Below are positions 1 to 9,464 of a DNA stretch of 64,000 nt, in pieces. Origin of the DNA: Bradyrhizobium erythrophlei (GTDB lineage Bacteria > Pseudomonadota > Alphaproteobacteria > Rhizobiales > Xanthobacteraceae). The stretch covers positions 6,572,001-6,636,000 of the forward strand of contig NZ_LT670817.1 of assembly GCF_900129425.1 (NCBI RefSeq), written 5' to 3'. Below the pieces are notes generated by a model. The model made no database searches and was not told the origin of the DNA. It was given only the letters and a program-made list of their open reading frames with translations. Position 1 is the first letter of the stretch. Each line of letters starts with the position of its first letter. The position numbers and the translations under genes are program-made.

Positions 1-3000
1 CCCGCCAATGCATTGACCTGAAGGCCGTAGAGCGAGGCAGCGGTTGTGGTGATACCGCCGAAGTTCGTCGTCGTCGAGGTCAGGCGGTCGAGCCCGGTGC
101 CGCGGACATCGATCCAGAACAGCCAGTCCTTTTGCTCGCGGAATTTCTTGGGCGGCGCCTTCCGCGGCATCTGCTGATCGATCGCGGCGAACGCATTGTC
201 GATCCGCGACGTGGCGCCGCGGCCCCCCGTATTGCCGACTGAAGCGGCGTCGGAGCTATAGGCATTGCCAGTTCCGCCACCCAAAATGCTGCTGCGGCCC
301 GTGCCGGTGGACGCAGATGTCGCATCGGCTTGATCATCACGGTCCTCGTAGGGATCGGCCGCGAAATTGAAGCGGACGCCCATCTGGCCCGGGGTTGCGA
401 AAATCCAGTCGTCGGCGAAGCCCTCAGTGATGGCGTCGTCGATCGCGCTCGAAATGGCTTGTCCGGAGTTCTGCGCGATCAACTTGGTGACGTTGACCTG
501 CAGTTGGTGCAGCTTGACGCTGTCGGCCGGGATACTGACGGTCTGCGTGAGGCCCGCGGAGGCGCTCCCGGCGAACGTGGCATTGCCGGCATAGACCACG
601 GTAATGCTGTGCGCTCCGCTCTTGAGCGTCGAGATGGTGAAGGTCGCAACCCCACCCGACAGCGTCGCGGCGCCGATGGCCACGCCGGAATCGTTGAATG
701 TCACGGACCCGCCCGGCGTTCCCCCGGATCCAGCGACCGTCGCGGTGAAGGTGACGGCCTGGCCGAAATTGCTGGGATTGACGGACGATGCCAGCGATAC
801 GCTTGTGCTAACCGCCTGATAGGTGAAGCGGTCGCTTGCGGAAGCGGTGCTGGTGCCGCTTGCGTTGGTCACCGTGATATCGACGGCGCCGATGCCCGGC
901 GGCGAGATCGCTGTGATCGACGTCGCCGAGTTGACGGTGAAGCCCGTAGCGTTGGCGGAGCCGAATTTCACTGTCGCACCGCTAAAGTTGGTGCCTGTGA
1001 TGGTGACGGAAGTCCCGCCGCTCGGCGGACCCGAAGCCGGCGAAACCGCGGTCACCGTGGGCGGCCCAATGTAGGTAAATTGGTCGGCAGCCGACGTCGC
1101 GCTGGTGCCACCCACGGTCGTCACCGTGATGTCCACAGTACCGGTGCCGGCGGCCGAGGTCGCGGTGATCGAAGTCGCCGAGTTGACCGTGAAGCTTGTT
1201 GCGTTGGTCGATCCGAACTTCACGGCGGTCGCGCCTGTGAAGTTGGTGCCGGTGATCGTGACCGACGTTCCGCCGGACGACGGTCCGGAGGTCGATGAGA
1301 TCGACGTGACTGCGGGAGCCGCGACATAAGTAAACTGATCGCTCGCCGTGGTCGCGCTGGTGCCACCGGGTGTGGTCACGGTGATGTCGACGGTGCCGGT
1401 GCCGGCCGGCGCGGTGGCCGTGACCGAGGTTGCGGAGTTTACCGTGAATGTGGTCGCGTTGGTCGCGCCGAATTTCACGGCGGTGGCGCCGGAGAAATTG
1501 GTGCCGGTGATGGTGACCGAGGTCGCGCCGGTCGTTGGCCCGGATGTCGGCGAGATCGACGTGACCGTCGGCGTGCCGAAATAGCCGTATTGATCGGACG
1601 CGGACGTGGCTGATGTGCCGCCGATCGTTGTGACGGTGATGTCCGCCGTCCCGGTGCCGGCGGGAGAGGTGGCCGTGATCGAGGTTGCCGAATTGACAGT
1701 GAAAGCAATCGCATTGACGGCGCCGAATCTCACGGCGGTTACAGTCGTGAATCCCGTTCCGGTAATGGTCACCGACGTTCCGCCTGCCGCAGGACCCGCG
1801 TTCGGCGATATCGACGTCACCGTCGGCGCCCCGATATAGGTGAACTGGTCCGCCGCCGAGGTTGCCGACGTTCCGCCGGTTGTTGTCACCGTGACGTCCA
1901 CCGTCGAAGTCCCCGCGGGCGAGGTCGCGGTGATCGAGGTCGCGGAAGTAACGGTGAAGCTGGTCGCATTGGTGGCGCCGAACTTGACCGCGGTGGCGCC
2001 CGTGAAGTTGGTGCCGGTGATGGTGACGGTTGTACCGCCCACCGTGGGTCCGGATGTTGGCGAGATGCTGCTCACGGAAGGTTCTGGAAGATAAGTGAAG
2101 TCGCTTGTGCAGGGGGAAGTGCCGCCTGCTGTAGTCACTAAGACACAAACAACTCCGGTTCCGGCTGGGGCGGTTGCCGTAATAGAACTGCTCGAATTGA
2201 CCGTAAAACTAGTCGCGTTGTTCGCGCCGAATCTTACGGACGTCGCGCCGCTGAGGTTAGTCCCTGTAATCGTGATGGTCGTGCCGCCCGCAGCGGGCCC
2301 TGTCGTCGGTAAGATCGACGTGACCGCCGGCGTGCCGAAATAGCTGTATTGATCGGACGCGGACGTGGCTGATGTGCCGCCGATGGTTGTGACGGTGATG
2401 TCCGCCGTCCCGGTGCCGGCGGGAGAGGTGGCCGTGATCGAGGTTGCCGAATTGACAGTGAAAGCAATCGCATTGACGGCGCCGAATCTCACGGCGGTTA
2501 CAGTCGTGAATCCCGTTCCGGTAATGGTCACCGACGTTCCGCCTGCCGCAGGACCCGCGTTCGGCGATATCGACGTCACCGTCGGCGCCCCGATATAGGT
2601 GAACTGGTCCGCCGCCGAGGTTGCTGAGCTTCCTCCGACGGTTGTCACTCTCACGTCGACGGTGCCGGTACCCGCAGGCGACGTGGCTGTAATCTGCGTC
2701 GCCGAATTGACGGTAAAGCTCGTCGCATTGGTGGCTCCGAACGTGACCGCTGTTGCTCCCGTGAACCCGATACCAGTGATCGTCACGGTCGTTCCGCCCG
2801 TCGCAGGCCCTGACGTAGGCGAGATCGAGGTCACCGTTGGCGCCGCGACGTAAGTAATTTGATCTGCCGCCGAAGTTGCCGATGTCCCGCCGGGGTTCGT
2901 CACCCTTACATCGACCGTACCGGTGCCGGCTGGCGACGTTGCGGTGATCTGCGTTGCCGAATTGACGGTAAAACTTGTCGCAGCGGCGGCGCCGAAGGTC

Positions 3001-3872
3001 ACCCCCGTTGCTACTGTAAAGCCGGTGCCCGTAATCGTCACTGTCGTGCCGCCTGTCGCGGGCCCTGACGTCGGCGAGATCGAGGTAACGGTCGGTGCGG
3101 CGACATAGGTGAACTGGTCGCTCCCTGACACTGCCGAGGTGACGCCTGCTGCCGTCACCGTAACATCGACGGTGCCGGTGCCGGGCGGCGCGGTCGCGGT
3201 GATCTGGGAGTTGGAATTGACTGTGAAGCCGGCTGCGGCCACCCCGCCGAAGGTCACGGCCGTCGTGCCGGAAAGGCCGGCACCGCTGATTGTTACGGAC
3301 GTGCCGCCCGCTGTGGGCCCTTCTGTTGGACTGATCAGCGAGACCCTTGGCAGCACTGTCAAGGGAGTCGGCGTGGTTGCAGTTGACCCTATGAGCGATG
3401 AAGGCCCTGTAGCCGACACTTGGCCGGTCGTATAGGAGTACGTACCTGGCGCTGTAGCTTGAATGGACAATACAACCGAGCAACTCGCATTCGCATTCAG
3501 CGTAGTACCGCTCACACTAAAAGTGTTCCCCGATATGGTCATCAGGCAAGTACTGCCTACGGTGCCGCCAAGGCTAAAGCCGGCCGGCAACGTGGTCTGG
3601 GAAACTGATACACCTGTAATAGTAAAACTGTTTGGATTGCTTACGGTGATGGTGAGTGTCGAGTTGGCACCTGAAGCGATCGAGGTGGGCGCGAAGGCAG
3701 CAGAAATAGTTGGCGGAACGTCAGCCTTTGCTGGGATGATTGAGCCAAACAGCAGAAGTAAGGCAAACCAAATTACCCAATTGACGTACGCGCATTTGTG
3801 ACGAAGGACACTAGAGGCTGCAAGAACGCTTCCGAAACGAAGCCCCGCCAGCCAACTTCCCATTCCAGGCAT
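1..3872 (-). CDS. Large secreted IPT/TIG-repeat protein, probable autotransporter/adhesin (3' end outside the window)
   Basis: One open minus-strand frame runs from an ATG at 3872 (a second ATG is at 3863; the in-frame stop lies just upstream) to the left edge, at least 1290 residues. A hydrophobic signal segment ending in PAKA lies near residues 31-50. A domain of about 120 residues follows, then ten IPT/TIG immunoglobulin-like repeats of about 84 residues (motifs such as SISPTSGP, GGTSVTITG, ITATSPAGTGTVDV and DQFTY) between about 3350 and 820. Next comes one bacterial Ig-like domain (about 820-530). The last stretch contains WLFWIDVRGTG and alternating beta-strand-like sequence, which resembles the beginning of an autotransporter barrel. 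Known TIG-repeat proteins of this layout are surface-exposed. Adhesion or surface function is inference. The plus-strand readings of this stretch are shadows. Confidence 0.85.
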   Translation of the reverse strand, partial: MPGMGSWLAGLRFGSVLAASSVLRHKCAYVNWVIWFALLLLFGSIIPAKADVPPTISAAFAPTSIASGANSTLTITVSNPNSFTITGVSVSQTTLPAGFSLGGTVGSTCLMTISGNTFSVSGTTLNANASCSVVLSIQATAPGTYSYTTGQVSATGPSSLIGSTATTPTPLTVLPRVSLISPTEGPTAGGTSVTISGAGLSGTTAVTFGGVAAAGFTVNSNSQITATAPPGTGTVDVTVTAAGVTSAVSGSDQFTYVAAPTVTSISPTSGPATGGTTVTITGTGFTVATGVTFGAAAATSFTVNSATQITATSPAGTGTVDVRVTNPGGTSATSAADQITYVAAPTVTSISPTSGPATGGTTVTITGIGFTGATAVTFGATNATSFTVNSATQITATSPAGTGTVDVRVTTVGGSSATSAADQFTYIGAPTVTSISPNAGPAAGGTSVTITGTGFTTVTAVRFGAVNAIAFTVNSATSITATSPAGTGTADITVTTIGGTSATSASDQYSYFGTPAVTSILPTTGPAAGGTTITITGTNLSGATSVRFGANNATSFTVNSSSSITATAPAGTGVVCVLVTTAGGTSPCTSDFTYLPEPSVSSISPTSGPTVGGTTVTITGTNFTGATAVKFGATNATSFTVTSATSITATSPAGTSTVDVTVTTTGGTSATSAADQFTYIGAPTVTSISPNAGPAAGGTSVTITGTGFTTVTAVRFGAVNAIAFTVNSATSITATSPAGTGTADITVTTIGGTSATSASDQYGYFGTPTVTSISPTSGPTTGATSVTITGTNFSGATAVKFGATNATTFTVNSATSVTATAPAGTGTVDITVTTPGGTSATTASDQFTYVAAPAVTSISSTSGPSSGGTSVTITGTNFTGATAVKFGSTNATSFTVNSATSITATSAAGTGTVDITVTTVGGTSATSAADQFTYIGPPTVTAVSPASGPPSGGTSVTITGTNFSGATVKFGSANATGFTVNSATSITAISPPGIGAVDITVTNASGTSTASASDRFTYQAVSTSVSLASSVNPSNFGQAVTFTATVAGSGGTPGGSVTFNDSGVAIGAATLSGGVATFTISTLKSGAHSITVVYAGNATFAGSASAGLTQTVSIPADSVKLHQLQVNVTKLIAQNSGQAISSAIDDAITEGFADDWIFATPGQMGVRFNFAADPYEDRDDQADATSASTGTGRSSILGGGTGNAYSSDAASVGNTGGRGATSRIDNAFAAIDQQMPRKAPPKKFREQKDWLFWIDVRGTGLDRLTSTTTNFGGITTTAASLYGLQVNALA
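1561..1866. repeat. Copy A of a near-identical 306-bp segment inside the TIG-repeat gene
   Basis: This segment and 2320-2625 differ at only three positions, whereas the other TIG repeats of the gene have diverged widely at the DNA level. The offset is 759 bp, three repeat units, so the reading frame is kept. It points to recent duplication or gene conversion between repeat 4 and repeat 7 of the protein. Confidence 0.9.
2320..2625. repeat. Copy B of the near-identical 306-bp segment inside the TIG-repeat gene
   Basis: Partner of 1561-1866, 759 bp away. Divergence resumes abruptly on both sides of the matched block, as expected of a conversion tract. Confidence 0.9.
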
Positions 3873-4176
3873 TCCAAAAACCACGAAAACAGAAACATCA
3901 AAAATCGGCGGGGATTAATATCGAGGTCGCCTTCTCCAGAAAAGTAGGGGTCACGGGTGGAATCGGAACGTGATGTCAAGTAATTGAGTAGTGTGACTTG
4001 CGCGCAACATCTGGTTGCTAGACCCGCAGAGAATCAACGCCTTGGTCCCGCGGTTGACCTGCGATCCGCATTGCCGGTATGGCGAGGGGAGCGCATCCTG
4101 CTGCTCAACCGAACTCATCTTTGGAATGCAGGATTGACCGGCTGCCAGGCCTTTTCGGACGCGGCAGCGGAGGAGA
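3873..4176. other. Intergenic stretch, no supported gene
   Basis: This separates the divergently oriented TIG-repeat gene and the tctC-like gene and should hold both promoters. Short readings in several frames have no recognisable domain, and I see no convincing promoter, tRNA or repeat. Confidence 0.5.
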
Positions 4177-5163
4177 TTGAAGGGGGCGGTATTGCTTTTC
4201 AAAACGGCGGGCATGCTGATCGCGCTTCTGATCGGCGCTGCATCGATTGTCCGCGCGAGCGCTGAGACGCCGTACCCCAACCGGCCGATCCGCATCGTTG
4301 TGCCGTTCGGGCCGGGCGGCTTCGCCGATATCACGGTCCGCCTGCTGGCGCAGAAGCTCACCGAACGCACCAACGCCGAGGTGGTGATCGAGAACCGTCC
4401 CGGCGCAGGTGGAATCACCGCCGCCACCACCGTCACCTCGGCGAAGCCGGACGGCTACACCCTGTTCGTATTCTCGAGCGGCATCGCGCTGTCGAAATCG
4501 CTGCTCAAGTCGATGCCGTTCGATCCGGTCGCCGCGTTCGCGCCGATCTCGACGCTGGCCCGGTTCGACCTGCTGCTGCTGGTGAAAGCGGACTCGCCGA
4601 TGCGCTCGCTGAAGGACGCGCTCGACGCCGCCCGCGCCGATCCGCAGAAATTCAACGTCGGCACGATCAGCCCTGGCAGCACCCAGAACGTCACCGGCGA
4701 ACTGCTGCGCTCCACCACCGGCATTGCGATGACGGTGGTGCCGCATCGCACCTCGGCGGAGGTCCTGACCTCGCTGCTCCGGGGCGATACGCAGATCGGC
4801 ATCGAGTCCTACGCCGCGCTCAAGTCGGCGATCGACGCCGGGCAGATCCGCGCCGTCGCCTCGTCCGGCGGCATGCGTTCGCCGCTGTTGCCTGACGTGC
4901 CGACGCTGCGCGAGAGCGGCGTCGACGCCGCGGTGGACGGCTGGAACTCGTTGGTGGCACCGGCCGGCACGCCGCGCGACATCGTCGCCTTCCTTAACGG
5001 CCACATCCGCGCGATCATCGGCGATCCCGACTTCCGCAAGCGCATGATCGAACTGGGTGGCGAGCCGGTGGCGAGTTCGCCGGAGCAACTCGACGCGCGG
5101 CTCAGATCCGATATCGACATGTGGGCCAGCGTGGTCAAGAAAGCCGGTCTCGAACCGAACTGA
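4177..5163 (+). CDS. Bug/TctC-family periplasmic substrate-binding protein (first copy)
   Basis: It binds a small, probably carboxylated, solute in the periplasm. The protein is about 328 residues, the usual length for the Bug family, with a signal segment near residues 5-28 (LIALLIGAASIV, cleavage near RASA) and the family features YPNRPIRIVVPFGPGG, ENRPGAGG and the C-terminal SDIDMW motif. The start is uncertain: TTG 4177 follows GGAGGAG very closely, TTG 4192 follows AGGGGG at good spacing, and ATG 4213 is also in frame. No TctA/TctB membrane subunits are nearby, which is common for Bug proteins. An amidohydrolase gene begins 16 bp downstream, so the two are probably cotranscribed. Substrate unknown. 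Confidence 0.88.
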   Translation: MKGAVLLFKTAGMLIALLIGAASIVRASAETPYPNRPIRIVVPFGPGGFADITVRLLAQKLTERTNAEVVIENRPGAGGITAATTVTSAKPDGYTLFVFSSGIALSKSLLKSMPFDPVAAFAPISTLARFDLLLLVKADSPMRSLKDALDAARADPQKFNVGTISPGSTQNVTGELLRSTTGIAMTVVPHRTSAEVLTSLLRGDTQIGIESYAALKSAIDAGQIRAVASSGGMRSPLLPDVPTLRESGVDAAVDGWNSLVAPAGTPRDIVAFLNGHIRAIIGDPDFRKRMIELGGEPVASSPEQLDARLRSDIDMWASVVKKAGLEPN

Positions 5164-5178
5164 ACAGACAGAGTGCCC

Positions 5179-5982
5179 ATGCCCGACAGTTTCAAGATCG
5201 ACGCCCACGTCCATGTCTTCACGTCAGACATGCCGCTGATCGACAATCCGCGCCACGCGCCGACATACAGCTTCACCCACGAGGAATTGATCGAGACCCT
5301 CGACCGGAACGGCGTCGACCGCGCGGTGATCGCGGCCGCAAGCCCGTGGGGTGACTACAACGATTACATCCTGGCTGCGCTCCGCGCCCACCCCAACCGG
5401 CTGCGCGGCACCGCGATCTTCAAACGCCCGGTGGAACGAGTCGTGCTGGAGGCGATGAGCCGCGACGGTTTCGTCGGCGTGCGGCTGCCCTTCATCGGCC
5501 TGCCCGAGCTTCCCGACATCACCACATTCGAATATCGCGCGCTGTTTCGCCGCCTCGCCGACCTCGGCTGGCACGTTCATCCGCATGTCGAAGGCGAAGA
5601 TCTGCCGAAAATCCTGCCCACGCTGGAGGCCAGCGGCGTCAAGATCGTGGTTGACCATCTCGGCCGCCCCGATCCGAAATCCGGCGTCAACAGCGCAGGC
5701 TTCAAGGCGCTGCTGCGCTCAATCGACACGGGGCGCACCTGGGTCAAGATCTCCGGCGGCTACCGGCTCGGACCACAGGCAAGGGATTATGCGCGCGAGC
5801 TTCTCCGCGCCGCCGGCCCCGATCGGCTGGTGTGGGCGAGCGACTGCCCGTTCGTCGGCCACGAGGGCCAGTTCCCGTATCGAACCACCATCGACTGGCT
5901 GGTCGAGGCCATTCCCGCCGCCGCCGCGCGCGCAAAAATCTTCGGCGCGACGGCGCGAGACCTCTACTTCAACGGCAAGTGA
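5179..5982 (+). CDS. Amidohydrolase-family (TIM-barrel) hydrolase, 2-pyrone-dicarboxylate lactonase-like
   Basis: This is a predicted metal-assisted hydrolase of 267 residues of the amidohydrolase_2 type. Visible features are the N-terminal metal-binding DAHVHVF, HPHVEGED near the middle, VVDHLGRPD, and WASDCPF near the C-terminus, in the order known for this superfamily. The start is ATG 5179; an in-frame GTG lies six bases upstream and no strong ribosome site decides between them. It follows the Bug-type binding protein by 16 bp, which suggests an uptake-plus-hydrolysis pair for one compound. The reaction is not determined: LigI-like lactonases, but also other small hydrolases, belong here. 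Confidence 0.85.
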   Translation: MPDSFKIDAHVHVFTSDMPLIDNPRHAPTYSFTHEELIETLDRNGVDRAVIAAASPWGDYNDYILAALRAHPNRLRGTAIFKRPVERVVLEAMSRDGFVGVRLPFIGLPELPDITTFEYRALFRRLADLGWHVHPHVEGEDLPKILPTLEASGVKIVVDHLGRPDPKSGVNSAGFKALLRSIDTGRTWVKISGGYRLGPQARDYARELLRAAGPDRLVWASDCPFVGHEGQFPYRTTIDWLVEAIPAAAARAKIFGATARDLYFNGK

Positions 5983-6045
5983 TCGATGGGCGCCGACCGT
6001 ATCGTGCCGGCAGGAATCTTCTGATTCGCGCCAGGCGACGCCGGA

Positions 6046-6291
6046 TCAATAGCCCGACCCGGGCTCGCAAGCCACGTTGCCATTACCCCAGGGGTCGCTT
6101 GCAAATGCGCCGACGCGAGGAGCCGGGACGCAGCCATGCGCCTCAACGTAACGCTGTTGTTCCGGCGCGGCGCTAGCCTCAGCGTTCGCCGCGTGGTGCC
6201 GCCACGTTTCATGACTCTCGCGAGCCATAGCGGGAGTTGCGAGCATGGCCGCAGCGATCAGTCCGGCCGACAGAAGTTTAAGGCTGGTCAT
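6046..6291 (-). CDS. Small secreted hypothetical protein
   Basis: An 81-residue protein with a clear signal peptide (hydrophobic LLSAGLIAAAMLATPAMA, predicted cleavage after AMA). The mature part holds two cysteines and ends in GSGY. The ATG at 6291 is preceded by GGAGAAA at good spacing, so the longer upstream start was rejected. I do not recognise a domain. Two cysteines and small size suit a disulfide-bonded periplasmic protein (inference). It is convergent with the amidohydrolase gene. Confidence 0.7.
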   Translation of the reverse strand: MTSLKLLSAGLIAAAMLATPAMARESHETWRHHAANAEASAAPEQQRYVEAHGCVPAPRVGAFASDPWGNGNVACEPGSGY

Positions 6292-6548
6292 TGAATTTCT
6301 CCGTATCACATGAGAAGTCGACGTGCGACTCCGCCCTCCAAATGTGAGGGCCACCGGCCGTTTAAAGACAACGGGTTCTCACGTTGTTTCAATGCACCGT
6401 GACGGGGGCAACGTGTATGATCACGAACTCCGGCGGCCGTGAAGTTGAACCTGTCCCGGGCCCGCGCTCACTCCATTCGCAGCAGGGCCACTGCCAAGGC
6501 CGTCATTTTCCCGACCCAGGCGGCGAACAAGGAGGGTGAAGAAAGCCG

Positions 6549-7502
6549 CTATTTGTTCGCCGCTTTTCCCGCGGTCGCCTTCTTCTTCGCCCGCCCCTTG
6601 CCTTCATTCTCCAGCGCCTCGCGCACCTGCTCGAATTCCTGCAGCGACGCCTTGTCGGCTCTCGGAAATCGCAAGTTCAGCCCTTCCAGCGCGCTGATGA
6701 TCGCCGAACCGATCACGACGCGTGCGAACCATTTGTGATCGGCCGGCACCACGTACCATGGCGCTATCGCGGTCGAGGTGTGCCTGACGATGTCCTGATA
6801 CACGGCCTGGTATCTGCTCCAGTATGCGCGCTCGGTAATGTCGGCCATCGAAAATTTCCAGTTCTTCGAGGGCTGGTCCAACCGGTCGAGAAACCGCTTG
6901 CGCTGTTCCTCCCTGGAGACGTTGAGGAAGAATTTCAGGATCACGGTGCCGTTGCGCGCGAGGTAACGTTCGATGGCGGTGATGTCCTCGAACCGCTCGC
7001 GCCAGATGTTCTTGTTCATCAGCCGGTGCGGAATCTTCTCCTTGGCCAGGATTTCCCGATGCACCCGCGTCACCAGGCATTCCTCATAGTAAGAGCGATT
7101 GAAGATGCCGATGCGGCCCCGCCCCGGCAGCACGATCATGCTGCGCCACATGAAATCGTGGTCGAGTTCCTGGGATGTCGGCTGCTTGAACGAATGGACC
7201 TCGCAGCCCTGCGGATTGACGCCGTCGAAGATGCTCTTGATGGCGCTGTCCTTGCCGGAGGCATCCATGCCCTGAAAGATCAGCAGCACCGACCAGCGGT
7301 CCTGCGCGTAAAGTTTTTCCTGAAAATCGCTGAGGCGTTTCCGGTTGGCGTCGAGAATCTTTTCGGCCTTGTCCTTGTCGAGACCGCCCTTCTCATTGGT
7401 CTTGTGCGACTTCAGATGAAACACGCCCGTTCCGTCGAAGCGGAACGGCGCGACAAAGGGCTTCAGCTGGGTACTCAGAGATTGCGCTGGTTTCTTGCTC
7501 AT
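6549..7502 (-). CDS. ppk2: Polyphosphate kinase 2 family protein (class III-like)
   Basis: PPK2 enzymes move phosphate between polyphosphate and nucleoside mono- or diphosphates in the cytoplasm. In these 317 residues, the Walker A motif (GMDASGKDS) lies at about 78-86, followed by NPQGCEVHSF, LDHDFMWR and GRIGIFNRSYYEE, the block that looks most like class III enzymes, which can also use AMP. A lid-type region with VTRVH follows. The C-terminus is lysine- and alanine-rich (GKGRAKKKATAGK). The gene stands alone on the minus strand. Class assignment is inference from motif resemblance; PPK2 membership itself is firm. Confidence 0.92.
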   Translation of the reverse strand: MSKKPAQSLSTQLKPFVAPFRFDGTGVFHLKSHKTNEKGGLDKDKAEKILDANRKRLSDFQEKLYAQDRWSVLLIFQGMDASGKDSAIKSIFDGVNPQGCEVHSFKQPTSQELDHDFMWRSMIVLPGRGRIGIFNRSYYEECLVTRVHREILAKEKIPHRLMNKNIWRERFEDITAIERYLARNGTVILKFFLNVSREEQRKRFLDRLDQPSKNWKFSMADITERAYWSRYQAVYQDIVRHTSTAIAPWYVVPADHKWFARVVIGSAIISALEGLNLRFPRADKASLQEFEQVREALENEGKGRAKKKATAGKAANK

Positions 7503-7576
7503 GACGGAGTTCCCGGTTCAATGTTCAAACGGTACACGGCGCGCACGGGCGGCGCCAGACTGCGAGCTACGAAGCG

Positions 7577-8278
7577 CTACGCCGAAAACTGCCGTTCGAT
7601 AAACGCGGTGACAAAGCGCGGCATCGCCGCCGTGAGATCGCCCCTGCCGCGCACCAGATGGATCGCGGCCAGTTCCGGCTGATGTTGCCGGGCGAGATTG
7701 GCTTCGATCCTGGCCCGCAGCGCGTCGCCTGAACCATCGACGTCCAATACCCTGATCATCGCGACCGCAACGCCGGAGACGACGCAATCCCACTCCGCGC
7801 CGGCCCGGTAATCGGCCGGCGCCAGCCCGGTTTCCTCCTCGACCTCGCGGGCGACGCTGCCGGCGATATCGACCGCGTCACCCCTGATATCGTCGAGATC
7901 GGGCGTGCCCGACGGGAAGTAGATACGCCCGGCATTGGCGGTGTGCCGGCCCATTTCGCCCATGACAAACGCGCCGTCGGAGCACCGCAGCGCGCCCATC
8001 CCGAAGCCGTTGAACACCGAGGTGTCCGGAAAGCCCCAGTCGCGCCACGCCAGGAAACTGGCGAAATCGGTCTCGAAAAAGTCCGCGCTGAAGCGGTCGG
8101 GGCTAAAAACCGGATGACGCGCCAGCAAGACGCGTCCGTTAAAAAGCTGCGGCTTCTCGCCCTGCTTCAACGCAAAATGCGCGTCGATGTCGGCGCGCCG
8201 CTGTTCGGCGAACGGCCACGGCGCCGGCCGCAAAGCCAGATCGAGCGCGGTGACGCGATGAACGACCGGGAGCGTCAT
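7577..8278 (-). CDS. Nudix hydrolase family protein
   Basis: A 233-residue protein with a Nudix box core REVEEETGL at residues 144-152, preceded by a glycine-rich loop (FPSGTPDLDD and the GSVA turn). Nudix enzymes hydrolyse nucleoside diphosphates linked to another moiety; the substrate here cannot be told. The N-terminal 90 residues are a non-Nudix extension. It begins 15 bp after the stop of the substrate-binding protein gene on the same strand, so it may be read as the last gene of that unit. Confidence 0.85.
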   Translation of the reverse strand: MTLPVVHRVTALDLALRPAPWPFAEQRRADIDAHFALKQGEKPQLFNGRVLLARHPVFSPDRFSADFFETDFASFLAWRDWGFPDTSVFNGFGMGALRCSDGAFVMGEMGRHTANAGRIYFPSGTPDLDDIRGDAVDIAGSVAREVEEETGLAPADYRAGAEWDCVVSGVAVAMIRVLDVDGSGDALRARIEANLARQHQPELAAIHLVRGRGDLTAAMPRFVTAFIERQFSA

Positions 8279-8293
8279 TGCGTCCGGCGAATT

Positions 8294-9322
8294 CTATTTC
8301 GCATTCATTCCCGTGGTCTTGCTGGCCTGCTCGACATATTTGTTGGTCCAGGTCTTGCTGACGTCGACATTGGCCTTGGCAACCTCCGGCGAGCTCTCGC
8401 TGAACACCGCGAGCACCGCGTCCGCCCCCTTGGGATCCATCTTGCCGGTTTCCGAATACATCGGGATCGTGTTCTTCAGCGCCGCGAGATAAAGCTCCTT
8501 GTTCTTGCCGACCATTTCCGGCGGCATCTTCGCCATGATATCTTCAGGCGAATGCGCGTGGATCCATGCCAGCGTGTTCAGGATCGCAGCGGTCAGGGCC
8601 TGCACCTCCTTGTCGTGCGAAGCGACCCACGCCGTGGTGGAATAGAGCGCGCCGCCCGGATATTCGCCGCCGAACACCGCGAGCGTATCTTTCTGCGTGC
8701 GGGTATCGGAGAGGATGCGCAGGTCCGGATGGCTGCCTTGCAGCACCGTGACGGAGGGATCGAGCATCACGGCGGCATCGATCTGGCCCTGCTCCATCGC
8801 AGCGACCGCGGTAGCGCCGAGGCCGACGCCGATCACCGAAGCGCTGGCCGGATCGAGGCCGTTTTTCTTCAAGAGATATTTGAGGAAGAAATCGGTCGAG
8901 GAACCCGGCGCGCTGACGCCGACCTTCTTGCCGGCCAGATCCTTGATCGATTTTATCTCATTCGTGTGCGAGGGAGATACGACCAGGACGAGGCCGGGAT
9001 AGCGGTCATAAACGACAAAAGCCTGCAGTTCCTGCTTCTTGGCGGCGAGATTGACGCAGTGGTCGAAGTAGCCGGAAACCACGTCGGCGCTGCCGCCGAG
9101 CACGGCCTTGAGCGCGTCGGATCCGCCCTTCAGGTCGACCAGTTCGACGGCAAGGCCGGCCTTGTCGAATTCGCCTAGCTGCTTTGCCAGCACCGTCGGC
9201 AGATAGCACAGGCAGGCGCCGCCCCCGACCGCGATGGTGACCTTGCTTTGCGCTGCAGCAAGATCGGACATCAGAAACAACGCCAGAAGCGTCGCGGCCA
9301 GCCTGCCCAGGATCGTTCTCAT
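8294..9322 (-). CDS. ABC transporter periplasmic substrate-binding protein, NitT/TauT (SsuA/NMT1-like) type
   Basis: A 342-residue binding protein with a signal peptide (LLALFLMSDLAAA, cleavage after AAA). Family features include the N-terminal strand KVTIAVGGGACLCYLPTVLA, the GGSDALKAVLGGSADV block, and AGKKVGVSAPGSSTDFFLKY. The ATG at 9322 has GGAGGAATTC in front of it. The permease (10029-10817) and ATPase (11621-12460) of the same family lie upstream on the same strand, but the cupin gene on the opposite strand and a PEBP gene are interleaved. Ligand unknown; the family covers sulfonates, nitrate, thiamine precursors and aromatic compounds. Confidence 0.9.
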   Translation of the reverse strand: MRTILGRLAATLLALFLMSDLAAAQSKVTIAVGGGACLCYLPTVLAKQLGEFDKAGLAVELVDLKGGSDALKAVLGGSADVVSGYFDHCVNLAAKKQELQAFVVYDRYPGLVLVVSPSHTNEIKSIKDLAGKKVGVSAPGSSTDFFLKYLLKKNGLDPASASVIGVGLGATAVAAMEQGQIDAAVMLDPSVTVLQGSHPDLRILSDTRTQKDTLAVFGGEYPGGALYSTTAWVASHDKEVQALTAAILNTLAWIHAHSPEDIMAKMPPEMVGKNKELYLAALKNTIPMYSETGKMDPKGADAVLAVFSESSPEVAKANVDVSKTWTNKYVEQASKTTGMNAK

Positions 9323-9464
9323 GAATTCCTCCGTGCCATCGTCGTCACGCGCACGATAGAGCAGCGCGTGGTCCTTGAGAAGGCGGCTTCACCGGCTCTG
9401 GTCAAAGTCTCTTCGGCGACATAGCATCCGCCCCACAAAAAAACTGCAAACGGGGAGGATATCC

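Noticed and set aside
330..3435. Series of plus-strand ORFs and a long minus out-of-frame ORF rich in His/Arg
   Set aside because: They are codon-aligned shadows of the TIG-repeat gene, whose own minus frame gives recognisable TIG motifs throughout. The missing stop at the left edge is why that frame is easy to overlook.
3984..4265. 93-codon plus frame before the first tctC-like gene
   Set aside because: TTG start, no domain, no signal peptide, and it overlaps the start of a clear gene in another frame.
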